Shown: positions 1 to 13,204 of the stretch, one piece after another
How the letters are laid out: every line of letters begins with the position of its first letter
Position numbering within the stretch: position 1 is the stretch's first letter
Origin: Valencia hispanica
Taxonomy: Eukaryota > Chordata > Actinopteri > Cyprinodontiformes > Valenciidae
Length of the DNA stretch: 64,000 bases
Direction: 5' to 3'
Assembly (NCBI GenBank): GCA_963556495.2
Contig: OY747712.1
Span: forward strand, 30,834,235 to 30,898,234
Position numbers and translations under genes: made by a program
Notes under the pieces: model-generated
The model's database searches: none
Told to the model about the DNA's origin: nothing
What the model saw: the letters and a program-made list of their open reading frames with translations, nothing else

Positions 1-310
1 ATGTTAGAATATTTAGGAAATTTCGGAATGAATTATTATTATTTTTTTTTATGGAATTATTTATACAGGTCATTGTTGTATCAAATATTAGTTAATAATT
101 TATTATTGAAAAAGTACTTGATGTAGTTGTATGAAAATAAGATCACATAATTCAGTATGTAAACATGACCATCTTAGAATATTTTAGTATGTTATGTATA
201 CTTAGTATGTTATATGTATATTTTGGGAATTTATTAACATATGGAGTTTTAATGCATTTATTCATTTTGGTTATTATTCTATAAAACAGTAGTTAACAAT
301 TTCATTCCTT
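1..310. other. AT-rich sequence, no feature seen
   Basis: AT-rich sequence with short T runs. No coding signal or recognisable repeat is visible before the LINE homology begins near 311. Confidence 0.5.
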
Positions 311-317
311 CTTCTCG

Positions 318-890
318 GTGCTCCTTGAACACATGGATTGCTCACTTCTTCTTGGGGGCGACCTCCACTTTGGTTTAAATGAAGAAATAGACAGGCTCAG
401 CACAGCAGGGACTCGGCGCAGCTGGAAATCTATAGATATAGTCAAACAGTACATGAGCGATTATGGACTTTGCGATGCATGGCGATCTCTTCACCCCAAT
501 GACAAAAAATATACTTTCTTCTCAAATGTCCACCATTCGTATTTTCGACTGGATTATTTGTTAGTCAGCAGCTCACTGTTGACTGACATTTCAGACACTG
601 AGATACACCCAATAGCTGTTAGCGATCATGCTCCTGTTTCTCTAACTTTAGTAAATAAAACAGAAACGCCTCAAAGCAAAAATTGGAGATTTAATATATC
701 ATTACTTAAGGATAAAGAATTTATTAAATATTTAGAAAAAGAGTTGGCTTCTTATTTGGAATATAATGACCTACATGGTATGTCACCATCCATTCTTTGG
801 GAGGCAGGGAAAGCTGTGATTAGAGGCAAAATAATCTCATTCTCATCAAATAAAAAGAAAATAGAAAAAAAAAACGTATTCGGGAATTAG
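318..890 (+). pseudogene. LINE ORF2 endonuclease fragment
   Basis: Encodes the second half of an apurinic/apyrimidinic-like endonuclease domain, which in live elements nicks target DNA to prime reverse transcription. The reading has GGDLHFGLNEEIDR where the family has a GDFN-type motif, then FRLDYLLVS and the terminal motif SDHAPVSLTL, which keeps the catalytic Asp-His pair. The first half of the domain (N and E residues) is absent, so the copy is 5' truncated. The ORF stops at 888-890 because of a shift in an A-rich tract near 865. The next frame continues with RIRELEETIKG up to about 910, where homology ends at an insertion. Confidence 0.85.
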
Positions 891-1077
891 AAGAAACTAT
901 TAAAGGAGTCGTGACCTGTAATTTTCACTTTTCCATGAGAAAAAAGGTATGTTAAGATTGCCTAACGATTATACACTGCCCGGGAAGCCGATATTTAAAA
1001 GTGACGCGTTTGTTTACCCCTGGGTTCGTCAACCAGCCCACGTGCACATGCACTCAAATACGTGGTTTTAATTTCTG

Positions 1078-1099
1078 GCCGACTTGACGTCAAGTCGGC
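1078..1099. promoter_or_regulatory. Perfect 22-bp palindrome containing a CRE
   Basis: The sequence is its own reverse complement over 22 bp and is centred on TGACGTCA, the full consensus for CREB/ATF dimers. A TATA-like CATATATA lies about 12-20 bp downstream and a pyrimidine-rich stretch follows. This arrangement suggests a promoter reading rightwards inside the insertion. Promoter activity is inferred. Confidence 0.5.
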
Positions 1100-1649
1100 G
1101 CAGGATATACCATATATAGACATCGCAGACCTACCTATGCTGCAGGAATCCCGCCCCGCTCCTCTCCCCTCTCCCTCGCTCCACTCCCCCTCATATTTAA
1201 TGGAGCGCCGCCATTACTGAATTCTAGTAATGGGAATTCCAGCTCTTTTTGGAGAGCCAGTTCTTTTGGCTTGGCTCACCATAAAGAGCCGGCTCTTTCG
1301 GCTGACCATAAAGAGCCTCTTTCGGCTCCTCAGATTTTCTGTTGCTTAAAGTGTATTTATTACCAAAATTAATGCAAAACGATGTGTACCAAATGTACCA
1401 AAACAAGCAGGGGGGAATGAAAAAATTTTAAAAAACGGCTCCCAATGACGAGCCGACTCCAATCGTTCACTTCAAAGAGTTAGCTCTTAGAGCCCGTTCG
1501 TTCGCGACCGACACATCACTGATTCGAAGTACGAACTCCACCGTGAAAGATGCAGAAAGTTTCTTCACGCAATGATGCATGAAGACATATTCGTGTCAGC
1601 CTTTTATTTTAATCAGCTAAATCAGCTAAAACCATTTCTACCAGAAACG

Positions 1650-1850
1650 TAGTGCACACGTGAGTTGCTCTGTTGTTGACTGCCAGAATCAACATGGAAA
1701 TATTTTTTTATATTTTTTTTACGCCGGAATCCTTTACGAATTTGGGACAATATCAGGCGAAGTTGGCATCGAAGCTCCGTTTGGAAAAAGGGGCCATTCC
1801 AACAATCAGAGACTTGGCTGCAATTGAAACGGTAAGGCTGTGTTTTCATT
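1650..1850 (+). pseudogene. Possible THAP-domain exon remnant
   Basis: One frame begins SCSVVDCQNQHG, a C-x4-C start like the zinc-binding start of THAP domains. After a shift in the T-rich run near 1710 the next frame reads RRNPLRIWDNIRR, resembling the NPxLRxxWxxxIRR segment of that family. The later C-x2-H pair is not visible. The stretch ends at GAAACG|GTAAGG near 1831, a good splice-donor match. THAP domains occur in P-like and Kolobok transposases and in host proteins. The match is by eye and weak. Confidence 0.28.
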
Positions 1851-2112
1851 GCTCTACTGTGTGTAACAAACAGCAGCTAACTGCTAATCTGGCTATTGTA
1901 TGCTAGCGGGAGTAGTAGATATGGGTTAAGCGTTACCTGTGGTGTCAACCCCCCTCCTTCCTGCCACCAATCAATGCGCCCCTCATTTGCATTATTACAA
2001 TGCCAGTCCACGACAGCCAAAGTATCACATCAGATCTCGCGAAACAATAATGCCTTCAGAAATTAGGGTCAGAGGAGCTCTGTTTATTTTTTTTCAACTT
2101 TTTTTTTTAGAA

Positions 2113-2906
2113 GGGCCTGAAAGACTATAATAGAGCGTGGGTATCCAAGATAATACTAGGTTATGACTCCTTTAATTCATTAGAAGCTTCTCTAGATGAG
2201 GAGAGACTAGGCAAAATCCGTAAAGCAAAGCAAGAATTAAATGAAATTATTAATAAACAGACCCAGTTCTTAATTCAAAGACTTAGGATAGAAAACTTTG
2301 AACAAGGTAATAAATCTGGTAGATTTTTGGCTAACCAGCTTAAAATTAATATAGAAAAAACAACTATATCTCCTATAAAAGATCAGACCGGGAATACAGT
2401 ATATGATCCCGGAAGAATAAACAACACCTTTAAAGAATTTTACAAGGCTTTGGACTCACCAGAGATAAACCCATCAGATCATGAAATTGAACAATTTTTG
2501 GATAACATAACACTACCTAAATTATCTGAAAGTCAAGCAATGGCCCTGGATTCACCACTAACAGTGGCTGAACTCCAGGAGACCCTCCAAAGCATGCCCA
2601 ATAAAAAGGCTCCATGCCCAGATGGATTTCCAGCAGAGTTCTCTGGAATATTTTCTAGCACCAACATTCCACAGAATAATGCAGGAAACCAAGGAAAATG
2701 GCCGACTTCCACCAAATATGAATTCTGCCTACATTAGTCTTCTACTACAATCAGGTAAAGACCCTTTGTTTCCTACCAGCTATCGTCCCATATCCCTCAT
2801 TAATGTTGATCTTACAATAATCTGCAAACCCCTCACAAAAAGGATACAGAAAGTAACCCCTCCTATAATACATGCCGATCAAACTGGTTTTATTAAAGGG
2901 AGACAT
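2113..2906 (+). pseudogene. LINE ORF2 linker and N-terminal reverse transcriptase fragment
   Basis: Continues the LINE after the 911-2112 insertion. It starts in the coiled linker (KDYNRAWVSKIILGYDSF), runs through IKDQTGNTVYDP and the RT entry motif CPDGFPAEF, then after a frameshift near 2640 through the priming/finger region and SYRPISLINVD to DQTGFIKGRH. There the LTR element is inserted, exactly after the codons for GRH. The catalytic RT motifs A to C are not in this piece. No functional product is possible. Confidence 0.85.
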
Positions 2907-5788
<2,882 letters not shown>

Positions 5789-5793
5789 GACAT

Positions 5794-6698
5794 TCATCCA
5801 CAAATTCACGTAGATTAATAGATTTAATAGATTTTATAGATTTTTCTTACTGTAAGAACTTTTTCCAGACTGGAGGTGCAATGGAATTGAATACCTGGAT
5901 CATATATTTGAAGGAACAGACTTTATCCCATTTAATACATTAATTACAAAATATGAAATTGATAAAAACTAATTCTTAGAATATCAACAGTTTAAATCTA
6001 TTATTAAAGGTAAATTTAGGCTCAATACAGTTGAATTACAAATTCCAGCAAGAGTTTTAGATTTTCTTAATCTCAACTCCTCCAAATTGCTGTCTAAGAT
6101 ATACAAAACCTTATCTACATTAGATGAATCAATAGCCATCCCTATTTCAAAATGGGAGGTGGATTTATCAACCGGCTTTGACCAAAACGTCTGGTCTCAG
6201 ATATGTTTAAGAACCTTTAAAATAACAAAAAATCCTAATTTGCAATTAATACAATACAAAATCCTTCATAGAGTACACTACACAGGTCAACGGATGTTTA
6301 GGATGGGTTTTTCGTCGTCTAATACCTGCTTACAATCCACAAGCAATATACCAGATCCTTATATTCATACGCTTTGGTTCTGTCCACCTGTTAAGAAATT
6401 TTGGTGCCAGATATGTGAGGACTTATCAAAGTGTCTGAAATGTAACATCCCACCATCTCCCTCAGTTTGCCTGTTGGGAGATTTAAATGATGTCACCATG
6501 GACATAAAGTCAGTTCTAATGGTTCACATTGCCTTATGCATTGCTAAGAAAACTATCCTTCTGAACTGGAAAAATAAAAAGGCTCTTAATATTAATCAGT
6601 ATAAAAATCTCTTGTTGGACCATATTGGTCTTGAGACGGCCTCTGGCTCCATATCTGATCAGTCTCTCTGGACTCCTTTGATCGGCTCCATCACCTAG
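5794..6698 (+). pseudogene. LINE ORF2 C-terminal fragment
   Basis: Right after the LTR element the LINE frame resumes with RHSSTNSRRLIDLIDFI. It then jumps across a deletion that removed RT motifs A to C and picks up in the C-terminal domain. From about 6087 the frame is open to 6698 and contains WSQICLRTFKITKNPNLQLIQYKILHR and a Cys-rich end region (HTLWFCPPVKKFWCQI) like the CCHC-type segment of L1 ORF2 proteins. There are stops near 5940-5970. The end LWTPLIGSIT* fits the natural C-terminus. Confidence 0.8.
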
Positions 6699-7469
6699 TA
6701 GGGGTGGGGGGCACTTGGTTTTATCGTTTGGAATACTGTTGCTGATGTGGGGGTTTTTGGGGTTGGAGGCATCTGGGGGGATCCCTGGGGGTGGGATCAC
6801 TGGGCGGACGGGGCGCTGGACGTCGTGGCCCCAACCTGGGGTTAGGGTTTGGTGGCTTTGAGTGGTGACTCCTGATGGCTGCATGCGGTGCCTTAGGGGG
6901 GTTGCACTGACGGACATGGGTTACTGGCCTGGGGGCCAGTAACCCATGCGCCTGGGTAGGGTCTGGGGTGGTCCTTGGGATTCGGGGCTCTGGGGCGCCG
7001 CGCCCCCTAGCTGTGGTCCTGGGCAGGGGTCGGCCGGCGTGGGGTCTCTGTCGCCTGTGGGGGTTTGGGCCGGCCGGCGGCCGGCATGTTCAGCTGCCTC
7101 TCTCTTTTTCTCTGGGCCGATTGACATCGCCGGTCCCTGTATGGCGTCTCGCCTTGTTTGCTGGTTGGGGTGCCTGGCTGGTGGTCGCTGCGGCTGGGTG
7201 GCATTTCTGGGCCTGATCAGTCCTTTTTCGCACTGGACTTAGCTCCTGGGTCTTGGGCTTTGTGCGCTGCGGGGCGCTGGGGTCGGGCGTTTGCCCGGCT
7301 TCGGTCGGACCTGCGGTTGGACTGGCCGGGTAGTGGGGGTGCAGGGCAGGTGGGTGGGGCGCTGGGTTTGGTTGCCTGCCGGGCCATTGAGCAGCAGTGG
7401 TCGCTCCACAAGGGAGTGGGGCTGGTGGATGTCGGTCTGGTAGGTTCATCGGTTTGCTGGCGGGGAGGC
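6699..7469 (+). other. Probable LINE 3' UTR, G-rich
   Basis: Begins right after the ORF2 stop. It is strongly G-rich with many GGGG runs and low in stops, which creates several spurious long ORFs on both strands. G-rich 3' UTRs are known for vertebrate L1 elements. It ends at a T run (about 7470-7507) that belongs to the next, opposite element. Confidence 0.6.
6915..6948. repeat. Perfect 15-bp stem, 4-nt loop hairpin
   Basis: CATGGGTTACTGGCC, a TGGG loop, then the exact reverse complement. It lies 217 bp after the LINE ORF2 stop codon, in the presumed 3' UTR, and would form a very stable RNA hairpin. Confidence 0.85.
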
Positions 7470-8800
7470 TATTGCTTTTATTTTTTTTTATTTTTTTTTT
7501 TTTTTTTATACACGTGTCCTGTTTGGCAGTGTGGAGCTCAGAATTGGTGTCTGAGTACCAAGTAGAAGCCCAACAGATTTACTTTCACAAGCGGAGCAGT
7601 ACAGCTTTTGCTATAGTACTCCACTTGATATATGTTTGAAAAATCTTTATTATGAATTGCTGGGGGGTTTATTTCCTGATTTCATGGACATGGAGACGGA
7701 AAATTAAGGGGAAGAAAGAAAGAAGATGAAGAAGAGAGGTAGGAAACAAGAAGTCATGAGAGAGGGTGAGTTGAAAATACAAGAGAGGAAGGGGAACAAA
7801 GAAAACACAGGAAAACATTGAAGTCTGCCTCCATACCCACAGGATGGCAGAGAGAGGGGAAAAAACTAAACAAAACAAAAAACGAAAAAGGAACATCGAC
7901 AAAACAAACATCCTGAACTAAGAACTAAACAACCACATCACACAAAAATGGATATAAAAATACAACAACAATGTCACAGAAAAACTCATGGTACCGATTA
8001 ATCAATCTCTAGTAATGATAACCTCAGCCCAAGAATATATCTGTAAACACCAGAGACCCCACATCTATATGTGTGTGTGAGCATGCTGGTGCATATAAGG
8101 TTTCTCCATAAGAGTGTTCGATAGTTGGTGTGAGCAGGCATCAATCCGTCTCCCAGCAATCGATGCAGACATGAAGGAGATTGGAGCCAAGACGTCCAAA
8201 GTACCCCCAGAGCCCCAGGCGGACCCGGGCGGGGCCGAACGCATCCTCCAAGAGAGGAGCAAAGGAGAACCCCAGGGGAGCGTCCAGCGGCTACTATGCA
8301 GGGGCCCGGGGGGCAGCAGTGATGAGCCCACGGGCCCCACCGGCAACCAGCCACGCCAGGGCGGGCCGGTCTATGGACCGGGAGAGCCGGGGCCCAGGGG
8401 CGCCCCACCCCCCAGCAGGGACCCGACAAGGGGCCCCGGCACCGCAGGTGCTGCGGCCGGCCGCCACACGCCACCACCACCCTGGGCCAATCCCCACCGC
8501 CAACATCCCAGCGCCCCACCCCTGCCCCACGTCCGGGCTCCCCACGGGGCTCCCCACGGAGAGCTGATTGAACCGCTCCCCTCTCTGGATGCCGAAAAGT
8601 GTTCCCACCCCAACGTCCCTACATGTGTGTCACATGAAAATGTTTTAAGTGGGAGTGTCTAAGTTGTATATTAAAATTGGGACCCAGGACCCCACGGGAT
8701 AGCGAGGAGGGAAGGACTGGGAGACAAAATTTCTTCCCAGGGAGCCAGCTCCCCCACGGACATTATTTGAATTAATTTGTAATGTTTTAGGGAAGTATGA
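7470..8800 (-). mobile_element. L1-type LINE 3' end, 5' truncated
   Basis: Read on the minus strand this runs from a G-rich segment (8600-8130), through a pyrimidine/purine-skewed stretch (7900-7640), to a poly(A) tail seen as the T run at 7470-7507. The terminal 300 bp is repeated in opposite orientation at 10395-10710, also ending in a poly(A). Two independent poly(A)-ended copies show the 3' end of a retroposed element. Its G-rich part resembles in composition the 3' UTR of the LINE at 6699-7469, so the same L1-type family is likely. The 5' boundary near 8800 is approximate. No coding part is visible. Confidence 0.6.
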
Positions 8801-9870
8801 ATTGTTTATAATTAAAAAAGAATGGTTAAAAATTGTGATAAACATTTTTTATTTAAAAACCATTATATATACAGTACATACAAAGGAAATAGTTAAAATT
8901 GTTTATGCTTTAAATAAGGGTATCAAGTTTTTTTTTTTTTTTGCATGTAATTTAGATTATATTTTTAAAGTATTTTTAATATACTGCCATTCTTGTTTGA
9001 CGATAGCTATTTTTTTTAAAGATTGGGATTCAAGGACATGCACATATGTTTATATGATTCCAGATATAAACAGTCATTCATGTCTATGAATTAAACTTGA
9101 ATGAAATTTTGAGCTTGACTCCGCATTGGGGGAAAAAATGTCAAAATTATGGTTCAAAGTTTTTTTTTTTTTTTTTCAAGCCTTATATCCAAGAGTCCTG
9201 GAATGGGTTTGCATTGTTCCACATATATATATTATTGTCTGAAAATATTTTCGGAATTTTGTGATGAAGTATCCATTTTTAATGTTTTTTTTTTTTATGC
9301 ACTAACACAGGTTAAATGCATTGTAATTACAAAATCCTTAGGAAGTAAGCACTGTTGTGCTAATTCCAAACTCTCGGTTGACATGCATTTAAATTGCAAC
9401 ACCTTAAAAGAGCAAGCACTGTCTGGCAAATTCCCAAATCGGTTGACATGCGAAAAGACCACATAATTTCGGGTTAATAGGACGTGCAGATGAGAGTGCC
9501 CTGGGAGGGGCGGGGCAGGGGGCGGACTTGGTTGTTCAGGCTAGGAACCCTTTGATAACTGCTTGCAGTTAGTTCTTTGTTGGGATGGAAGGTTCAGGGG
9601 GTTGTGCATTGATAATTTTCCTCCCCACAGCATTTCTCAGGTCGGCCAAAGATTTGAATGTTGGTTCAAATCTTTCTTTCAAACATTCCACATCTTTGCA
9701 TGCATTGTTGCAAATTGCGAATAGGATTTCTATGACGTTCTTTCAATAATGACCTCCCTGCCATTATTACTTGAAGGGCCTATTTGTGGAGTTCACAGTT
9801 AAAACCTGTCCTTTCCACAGATTCTACTACCTGAGCGTTGGATTAACTCCTCTATAGCTACATGGGCTTC
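8801..9870. other. AT-rich sequence, no gene seen
   Basis: Mostly AT-rich with T runs at 8930-8942, 9160-9176 and 9285-9296. Direct repetition of a CGGTTGACATGC-like motif occurs near 9377 and 9452, within similar surroundings. Nothing coding is recognisable. Confidence 0.45.
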
Positions 9871-9875
9871 TTGTA

Positions 9876-10392
9876 GTTAATACAGCTAGAAACTACTGAT
9901 CAGGCCCAAAATCTAGATATAGTGATGGACTCAGACCTGAACCTCCAGAGTCACATAAAAGTGATAACAAGGTCAGCCTTTTGTCATGTAAAGAACAATT
10001 CTAGGGTTGAAGGGCTAATGTCACAAGGTGACATGTCGCAACGGGATCTCGAAAAACTCATCCATGCGTTTATCTTTAGTTGGTTTGATAACTGCAACAG
10101 TGTCCTCACAGATCTGCCAAAAAAGTCAATCAGACAGCTGCAGCTGATCCAGAACGCTGCTGCTTGTGTTCTCACTAGAACCAGGAAAGTAGAGCACATC
10201 ACCCCAGTTCTAAAGTCCTTACACTGGCTCCCTGTAGCTCAGAGAATTTACTTCAAAATACTTTTACTAGTTTATAAATCATTAAATGGCTTAGCACCAA
10301 AGTATGTTGAAGATCTTTTGTCACCATACCAACCCCCCAGACCACTCAGGTCTTCTAAATCTAGTCTACTAAGCATCCCTAGAATACCTTAC
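9876..10392 (+). mobile_element. L2 LINE, RT C-terminal fragment
   Basis: Encodes the thumb and C-terminal part of an L2-clade ORF2: MDSDLNLQSHIKVITRSAF, LEKLIHAFIFSWFDNCNSVL, QLQLIQNAAACVLTRTRKVEH, LHWLPVAQRIYFKILLLVYK. It closely matches the second L2 copy at 14634-15120. The reverse-transcriptase core upstream is missing. The 3' side is cut by the L1-type 3' end that starts near 10395. Confidence 0.9.
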
Positions 10393-10394
10393 TA

Positions 10395-10710
10395 TAAACT
10401 CCTGTTTTCTTGTACTTTCTTTATTCCTCTTCTTCTCTTATATCTTCAACTCACCTTCTCCATCTTAACTTTTTTTTACCACCTCTCTTCTTTCTTTTCC
10501 CCCTTTGATTTTCTGTCTCCGTGTCCATAATATCAGAAACAAAACCCACAGCAATTTCTAATTTTCTAAGATTTCTTACACATGTATTTCAAGTGTAGTA
10601 GAATAGCAAAAGCCGTAATACTTCACTTGTGAAAGTAAATCAGTTGGGCTTCTACTTGATACTCAAAACACCAATTCAGTGCCACACTGGACACCAAAAA
10701 AAAACAAAAC
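10395..10710 (+). mobile_element. L1-type LINE 3' end, second copy (inverted relative to 7470-8800)
   Basis: Reverse-complement homologue of 7515-7820: the polypyrimidine stretch, the AAGTAGAAGCCCAACAGATTT-like segment seen as its complement, and the GTGGCACTG segment all occur in order, ending in a poly(A) at about 10697-10705. About 315 bp, 5' truncated, inserted in or next to the L2 fragment. Confidence 0.75.
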
Positions 10711-10893
10711 ACAGCTTTATCCTTGACCTGTCTGCCTTGTTCTTAGGTCTTCAAGAAGCTGTTGTTCACTAATGTTTTGCTTTGTGTTCATTATACAGAA
10801 ACAAACCGAAAACATTGCATGGAAGTTTGTGATTTGACAATAACTGAAAAGTTGAAGGTGTTACTGATTTTGCAAGACACTGTATATTATCAA
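10711..10893 (-). mobile_element. Tc1-like fragment (N-terminal end and terminal repeat)
   Basis: The segment TTTATCCTTGACCTGTCTGC plus the bases after it correspond, on the minus strand, to the first codons of Tc1-like transposases, as seen at 49110-49169. TTGCAAGACACTGTAT near 10873 resembles the reverse complement of the Tc1 end CAGTGGCTTGCAAAA. No transposase body remains. Confidence 0.5.
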
Positions 10894-11982
10894 AAAGAAC
10901 TAGATTAACAGACTGGCTCTCCTGTATCTAATTCTTAAGAATAAACTGGCTGAAGTTGTTTGGATTTTTTAAGTATCTTTTTTTTCTGTTGGTATGGAAA
11001 CTGGCCTGCCCACGCCTGCAGCACTTCTGTTGGGGTTTGTTTTCATTCTCTCTAAGCCATAGTCATTGAAATGAACTTGAATCAAATTAAATATACATCA
11101 TGGTGTTTATGCAATGAGTTTCTCTTGAGGCACTGGAGTAGTCAATTTAATGGCCTTTTTGACATTATTCTAATTATTGAGGAGTACTTGTGTTATAACA
11201 TAAAGGAAGACCCAAGGTGGTATACAGGTGAGTTATTGCATAACGCTTACTACTTTTTGGAGGCTTCCCTGTGCTAGTAGCCCAATAAAGACTGGAGTGT
11301 GTTAGTGTGCGACTCTGGGAACCTCCACCCGGCTGTCCTGTCCCCCTTCTCTGTCCCAAGGGAGAACCCTTCGGCAGCCAGACACACTGGCCCATTTTTA
11401 CTTTCTGCTCTGCCTCTTGAAATGTCTCTCTCCTCCTCCAGCTGCTTCCAGGCTTTTTATATCTGGCTCCCCATTAAAAAGGACAAAACACACTTTATTG
11501 ATGTTGTTTCTCTTTTGGCTCCCAGTCTTACCACAGGAAGTGTCAGCGTTCATTGGCTTTTGATTTGCTGGCAGCATATGGCAAAAAAATTGTCAATTAG
11601 ATAAAGTAGTAAAGTGTGAGGTGTCGTGTAAGATGTAATAAGTAGTGTTTGCCAAAAACAGTAGCTATTTAATATAAGTCACAAGAACCCACAAGAACAC
11701 GTTGGATAATTGCATTGGAGCTTTGAAGTTTCCTATCAAGCAACATCTGACCTTCACAAAATTTCTGAAAGCAGAAAGTTGTAGAACCAGGTTTTGGGCT
11801 TTGTCTTTACCTGTTTTGCACATCTTTAGACTGGACATTTTACACATCCTTCACAAAATAGCTGAACCTAAGTCAGAATGAATAAAAAGCATTTGTGAAA
11901 AGCAGTTTTTAAGTCTTGGCTCAAAGTGTTGATCGGATTAGATAGATCTGAACTTTGACTGAGCCATACTTGACAAATGAAT
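10894..11982. other. Unique sequence, no gene seen
   Basis: Ordinary AT-rich sequence. Short ORFs at 11071-11277 and 11299-11604 have no recognisable motif and no supporting context. Confidence 0.45.
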
Positions 11983-12310
11983 ACAGTGGAACCCCGCCTG
12001 TACGCAGATTTTTCTGTGGAACGTAACTCCAAACTATTTGCGGAAAACCTGCCTATTTACAATTTTTTTCATATCTGAAACATTTCGAAGAAAATTTAGC
12101 TTGGGAAGTTGAACTCCCTAGGTGAAATGCTAGTTCACTCTCTGTTGGCTGGCATTGGCAAATCAGCCAAACCTATGTGTTTTCCTTAACGCCGATTGAC
12201 TGTACTCCCAAGAGCAGAAATAAAGAAGGCTGAAGATATTAGCTTCTGTGGTTGCGTTAATATGATTTCCACTGTGCGTATTAATGCATATTAAGATATA
12301 AGGTAAGGTA
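11983..12310. mobile_element. Possible non-autonomous DNA element
   Basis: Starts CAGTGGAACCCCGCCTGTAC and contains TCTGTGGAACGTAACTCC and TTTGCGGAAAACC, motifs I associate with a dispersed vertebrate DNA-transposon-derived repeat. The right end is not defined. Confidence 0.35.
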
Positions 12311-12329
12311 TATTTGATGCTTCAACTAT

Positions 12330-12661
12330 TAGGGGGGCAACTCTGGCTACCCAGTAGTAGGAATTTCTCCCGTAATTGGTGGGTTGCCGGTTTCAATCCC
12401 CACTCTGTCCATCTCGGTCGTTGTGTCCTTGGGCAAGACACCTATCCCTGTTGGTGGTGGTCAGAGGGCCCGGTGGCACCTGTGTCCTGCAGCCTCGCAT
12501 CTGTCAGTGTGCCCCAGGGCAGCTGTGGCTACAAAGTAGTAGCTTGCCACCATCATCGTGTGAATGTGTGCGTGAAAGGGTGAATGACTGAATGTAGTGT
12601 AAAGAGCTTTGTGGTCCTCTGACTGAAAAAGCGTTATACAAATGCAGGCCATTTACCATTT
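12330..12661 (+). mobile_element. tRNA-derived SINE
   Basis: The 5' part contains GGTTTCAATCCC, matching an RNA polymerase III B box (one extra T), about 50 bp after an A-box-like TGGCTACCCAGTAG. A body with GTGTGAATGTGTGCGTGAAA follows. It ends GCGTTATACAAATGCAGGCC and ATTTACCATT, a 3' tail typical of fish SINEs that borrow LINE machinery. No coding capacity. Confidence 0.75.
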
Positions 12662-12667
12662 TAAAAT

Positions 12668-12785
12668 AGGGCTTCACAGTGGGCTCCACAGTGGTGCAAT
12701 TGGTAGCACTGTTTCCTTGCAGCAATAAGGACATTCCAACCTATGATTCCAACCCCCCAACAAGAGAGAATACTCTGCTTGGGAT
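12668..12785 (+). mobile_element. SINE-like fragment
   Basis: CACAGTGGTGCAATTGGTAG, ending AGCACTG, followed by TTTCCTTGCAGCAATAAGGA resembles the common fish repeat with a GGTTAGCACTGTTGCCTCACAGC-type head. The expected Pol III B box after it is decayed (CCTATGATTCCAACCC). Only the head remains. Confidence 0.5.
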
Positions 12786-13200
12786 CGTCTGCTGCTACGT
12801 TCCCTCTAAACTTGTTGAAGTGGCAAATACGTTTGTCTGTGAAAGAAAGAATATCTCAGCACTGCTTAGTTGTAACACATAGACCAAAATTTCCTTTTTT
12901 AAATTTGAAAATGGTTTAAAATAAATTCAGTTTTTTTGGGTTGGACATCTAGGACATCTTGTCTGTATGTATCAGGCGATTAGTGCATACGTATTTAACA
13001 ATTTGTATGCATAGGAACCATTTTGAATTTGTAGTTAGTTTTAAATTTGTGTAATTGAAATTGTGCGTGTGTAAATGTATTTTGTACTCGTAATTTCTTG
13101 ATATTTGTTTGTACATTTGCACACAACTGCAAGTACCCAAAGTTACACACAAAACAGGCCAACACAAGTTACAAATCAAGTATTACACACACAGATGTTT
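12786..13200. other. AT-rich sequence, no gene seen
   Basis: AT-rich sequence with short self-similar patches. No coding or repeat family is recognised. Confidence 0.4.
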
Positions 13201-13204
13201 TGAG

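Larger units (their letters stand above)
911..2112. mobile_element. Unclassified 1.2-kb insertion inside the LINE
   Basis: LINE coding homology stops near 910 and resumes near 2113, so this block is an insertion. It has a CRE-containing palindrome (1078-1099), a TATA-like box (about 1110-1118), a pyrimidine-rich stretch (1150-1195), and a cluster of AAAGAGCC/GGCTCTTT inverted motifs (1241-1325, 1437-1495) ending in CGTTCGCGACCGACACATCACT, a motif combination I associate with fish hAT-type elements. It also has a possible THAP-like exon remnant (about 1650-1850) and T runs at the right end. I could not define terminal inverted repeats or a target-site duplication, so the class is uncertain. 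Confidence 0.5.

Noticed and set aside
6946..7639. Several overlapping GC-rich ORFs on both strands
   Set aside because: G-rich 3' UTR with few stop codons; no protein motif.
8065..8662. Long ORFs on both strands in the GC-rich part
   Set aside because: Low-complexity Pro/Gly-rich readings of a LINE 3' UTR-like segment.
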